A stretch of DNA of 16,672 bases, taken from NCBI GenBank assembly GCA_023621895.1, contig JAMOAF010000870.1:1-16672 (forward strand), in the 5' to 3' direction. Shown here one piece after another: positions 15,167 to 16,672 of the stretch (position 1 is its first letter; each line of letters opens with the position of its first letter). The notes below the pieces were generated by a model. That model saw only the letters and a program-made list of their open reading frames with translations, was not told where the DNA came from and did not search any database. This stretch comes from Planctomycetota bacterium. Its GTDB lineage: Bacteria; Planctomycetota; Planctomycetia; Pirellulales; Thermoguttaceae. The position numbers and the translations under genes are program-made.

Positions 15167-15925
15167 TCAACCTTGGACCTGTGTCTGGCCGGTCTTTTCG
15201 CCGGGCCCGAGCTCCTTGGCTGTTTCCTCGACCGCCGCCGTCTCCGGAGTGACGATCCCCATCTCGACTTCAAAATCGCGCAGTGCCTGTTCGGCCAGGG
15301 CCGACTCCATGGCCTGCTCGCGCTGGATATCGACGACGCCTTCGCTCGACATGTCGGCCGCGACGCGTGCTTTCGCCCGATTCAGGCTGATCCGCTCGTT
15401 GATCACCTGTTCGATCTGGCCGAAGTCGGTGGTCACATCGAAGTTCAGATCGGAGGCCAGCTTGGCCATCTCCGCCTCGGCGCGGCTCATCTTCAATTCG
15501 GCGTCGTACTTGGCGATCTTGTCACGCACCTCGGCCAGCTTCTTCATCGAGTGCTGGATTTTCGTGAGGTTGTTTTCGTAGGCCTTCTCGTGCAGTTTGA
15601 GCTGCTCTTCGTTTTCGCCGAGTTGCTGCCGGGCTTTTTGCAGCTCCATGGCGAAGGTGGCCGCGGACTGGCGATCGCCGGCCGCCAGATACGCCTTCAC
15701 CTTGGCTTCCAGCCTGGTGGCGTGCTGCTTGTCGGCGGCGACCTGCCGTGTGACCCGCTCGACCAGCGCGCGGTACTGCTCCAGCCCGCCGCGGCCTTCC
15801 TTCAATTGTTCCACCGCCAGATCGTACTCGTACTGCATCTGGGCAATCGGATCGGCCGTCCAGAAGACGTTGGCGATCTTGTTGATTTGAGCCATCAACG
15901 AGCGCCACAGCTTGCCAAAAATCAT
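15167..15925 (-). CDS. pspA: PspA/IM30 (Vipp1) family membrane-stress protein
   Basis: A 252-residue product. The ATG at 15925 follows GGGAAGGGAGTGCGCCA, a good ribosome site. The N-terminus (MIFGKLWRSLMAQINKIANV) can form the amphipathic helix alpha-0 that binds membranes, followed by the DPIAQMQYEYDLAVEQL area typical of PspA/IM30. Long charged helices run from about 28 to 220 (VTRQVAADKQHATRLEAKVK, QLKLHEKAYENNLTKIQHSM), with no predicted membrane-spanning segment or enzyme motif. The tail from 228 is Glu/Gly/Thr-rich. PspA and Vipp1 are bacterial members of the ESCRT-III family and assemble into rods or rings that protect or remodel membranes; that is established for the family. Here it heads a run of seven genes on the same strand that includes a AAA ATPase and ABC importer parts. 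No sigma-54 type -24/-12 promoter, as in the enteric psp operon, is visible in the 88 bases before it. Confidence 0.92.
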   Translation of the reverse strand: MIFGKLWRSLMAQINKIANVFWTADPIAQMQYEYDLAVEQLKEGRGGLEQYRALVERVTRQVAADKQHATRLEAKVKAYLAAGDRQSAATFAMELQKARQQLGENEEQLKLHEKAYENNLTKIQHSMKKLAEVRDKIAKYDAELKMSRAEAEMAKLASDLNFDVTTDFGQIEQVINERISLNRAKARVAADMSSEGVVDIQREQAMESALAEQALRDFEVEMGIVTPETAAVEETAKELGPGEKTGQTQVQG

Positions 15926-16013
15926 TGGCGCACTCCCTTCCCGTGATTGGCCGCGCCGCCGCCGAGAACCAGGCGCGGCGATTGGTCCGCTGCACTCGGC
16001 GGGCGGCTGTCGG

Positions 16014-16343
16014 TCAGACCAGGTCTTTCAGCCCTTTGAGTGCCGTGACCTTGACCATGTTTCGCGCCGGCTTGGCCTTGAAAACGGTCTCTTCCTTCGT
16101 GAACGGATTGATCCCGGTCCGAGCCTCGGTAGCCGGTTTGCGGACAACCGAAATCTTCATCATGCCCGGAACCGTGAACACGCCCGGACCTTCAACGCTC
16201 AAATTGGCGGCGATGAGCTTGGCAAGCTCGTCGAATACGCATGCAACCTGCTGCTTGGTCAGTTCGGTCGATTCGGCCAAAGAGGTCAGAATTTCCGTCT
16301 TGGTCATCGGCTTCTTCGACTCGGCTGGCTTCTGGTCTTCCAT
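16014..16343 (-). CDS. HU/IHF-like DNA-binding protein
   Basis: A 109-residue product. The ATG at 16343 follows AAAGGGAATAGAAA, a fair ribosome site. A short acidic/basic N-terminal tail (MEDQKPAESKKP) precedes the helical half (MTKTEILTSLAESTELTKQQ, VFDELAKLIAANL). The beta-arm half reads GPGVFTVPGMMKISVVRKPA, TEARTGINPFTKEETVFKAK, then PARNMVKVTALKGLKDLV. This matches the branch of HU-like proteins with a FTVPG motif and a conserved TGINPFT arm rather than E. coli HU. It probably bends and packs DNA as a dimer. It lies 88 bases upstream of pspA on the same strand and may be transcribed alone or together with the following genes; no terminator with a T-run is seen between them. Confidence 0.93.
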   Translation of the reverse strand: MEDQKPAESKKPMTKTEILTSLAESTELTKQQVACVFDELAKLIAANLSVEGPGVFTVPGMMKISVVRKPATEARTGINPFTKEETVFKAKPARNMVKVTALKGLKDLV

Positions 16344-16421
16344 TTTCTATTCCCTTTCGTTGGTTCCCCGTCGGGGGGGGGACGGCCCTTGAATCCCGGG
16401 CGGTCAGTCCTCGAATACGGT

Positions 16422-16450
16422 ACTTTACCCGGGTTGTCTTTGCACGACAA
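16422..16450 (-). promoter_or_regulatory. Candidate sigma-70-type promoter for the HU-like gene
   Basis: On the minus strand TTGTCG (16445-16450) and TAAAGT (16422-16427) are 17 bases apart. They match the -35 at three and the -10 at four positions. The -35 box is the same hexamer as in the candidate photolyase promoter. The leader would be about 70 bases. Weak evidence because planctomycete-like promoters are poorly defined. Confidence 0.28.
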
Positions 16451-16512
16451 TAACTTTCACCCATAAATACCACTGAACCCCCCACAAGTGTTACTTCAAG
16501 GGGCTTCCATGG

Positions 16513-16542
16513 TTGATCCGCACAAGAGGAGAGGGTTAGGAT
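16513..16542 (+). promoter_or_regulatory. Weak candidate promoter for the gene starting at 16582
   Basis: TTGATC (16513-16518) and TAGGAT (16537-16542) are 18 bases apart, each matching its consensus at four positions. The placement, about 40 bases before the ATG, is sensible, but the match is modest. Confidence 0.2.
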
Positions 16543-16581
16543 AAGGCGAGATTTCGGCGGCAGATAAGGGAAGGAGAGACC

Positions 16582-16672
16582 ATGGTTGGCGATTGCGTGC
16601 CACGTCGGACCTTGCTGATTGCCATCTTCGCATGGAGCCTGGCGTGGTCTGCGACCGGACCGCAATCGCCAG
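16582..16672 (+). CDS. Start of an exported protein, truncated by the window edge
   Basis: ATG at 16582 follows AAGGAGAGACC, a strong ribosome site, and the frame stays open to the edge (30 codons). The translation begins MVGDCVPRRTLLIAIFAWSL and continues AWSATGPQSP. Two arginines followed by a hydrophobic core and small residues are typical of a Sec signal peptide. The mature protein lies outside the window, so its function cannot be given. It is divergent from the HU-like gene, with 238 bases between the two starts. Confidence 0.7.
   Translation, partial: MVGDCVPRRTLLIAIFAWSLAWSATGPQSP

Noticed and set aside
13321..15252. 643-codon open frame on the plus strand
   Set aside because: Antisense to the AAA ATPase, whose motifs are clear on the other strand; no recognisable domain in this frame.
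15019..15273. Upstream extension of the AAA ATPase frame
   Set aside because: The added 85 residues are basic low-complexity sequence that overlaps the 3' end of pspA; the ATG at 15018 has a ribosome site and starts the conserved part.
15951..15978. GC-rich hairpin between the HU-like gene and pspA as a terminator
   Set aside because: CCGCGCC and GGCGCGG can pair, but the loop is 14 bases and no T-run follows on the minus strand.

Overview
The window is a GC-rich bacterial chromosome segment with genes on both strands. The taxon is an inference: the long secreted DUF6259-type glycosidase-like protein, the paired trypsin/PDZ proteins, the substrate-binding protein fused to an OmpA domain, and the HU-like protein all resemble what is common in Planctomycetes (Pirellulales-like). 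No rRNA, tRNA or other taxonomic marker is present, so this cannot be proven here.

Layout. (1) 1-488, plus strand: the 3' end of a NYN-domain nuclease-like protein with a C-terminal OST-HTH/LOTUS-type domain. (2) 490-2749, minus strand: two neighbouring exported HtrA-like proteins. The upstream one (1733-2749) has a complete His-Asp-Ser triad followed by one PDZ domain. The downstream one (490-1584) looks like a degenerate relative: Ser replaces His, Cys replaces the nucleophilic Ser, and the PDZ domain sits inside the protease fold. (3) 2946-6281, minus strand: a 1111-residue exported protein with a DUF6259-like TIM-barrel region. A good intrinsic terminator (2784-2810) lies between it and the active HtrA-like gene, only about 35 bases before that gene's start codon. 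(4) 6396-7868, plus strand: a class II-like DNA photolyase behind a plausible sigma-70 promoter. (5) 7861-8112: a 252-base sequence bounded by inverted repeats. Its two arms contain the stop codons of both convergent flanking genes.

(6) 8105-15925, minus strand: the most interesting part, a run of seven genes reading PspA/IM30, two-part AAA ATPase, 100-residue helical protein, membrane-anchored substrate-binding/OmpA fusion, NitT/TauT-like permease, ABC ATPase, and a membrane-anchored coiled-coil protein. An HU-like gene (16014-16343) precedes it on the same strand. The set suggests an envelope-associated machine: an ESCRT-III-like membrane protein (PspA) with a classic AAA ATPase, next to an ABC importer whose binding protein is tethered to the inner membrane and probably to peptidoglycan. 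The substrate-binding/OmpA gene carries a one-base frameshift in this sequence, just inside the OmpA domain.

(7) 16582 to the end, plus strand: the first 30 codons of another exported protein, divergent from the HU-like gene. No stretch over 300 bases lacks a gene. I saw no CRISPR array, tRNA, rRNA, integrase or transposase.
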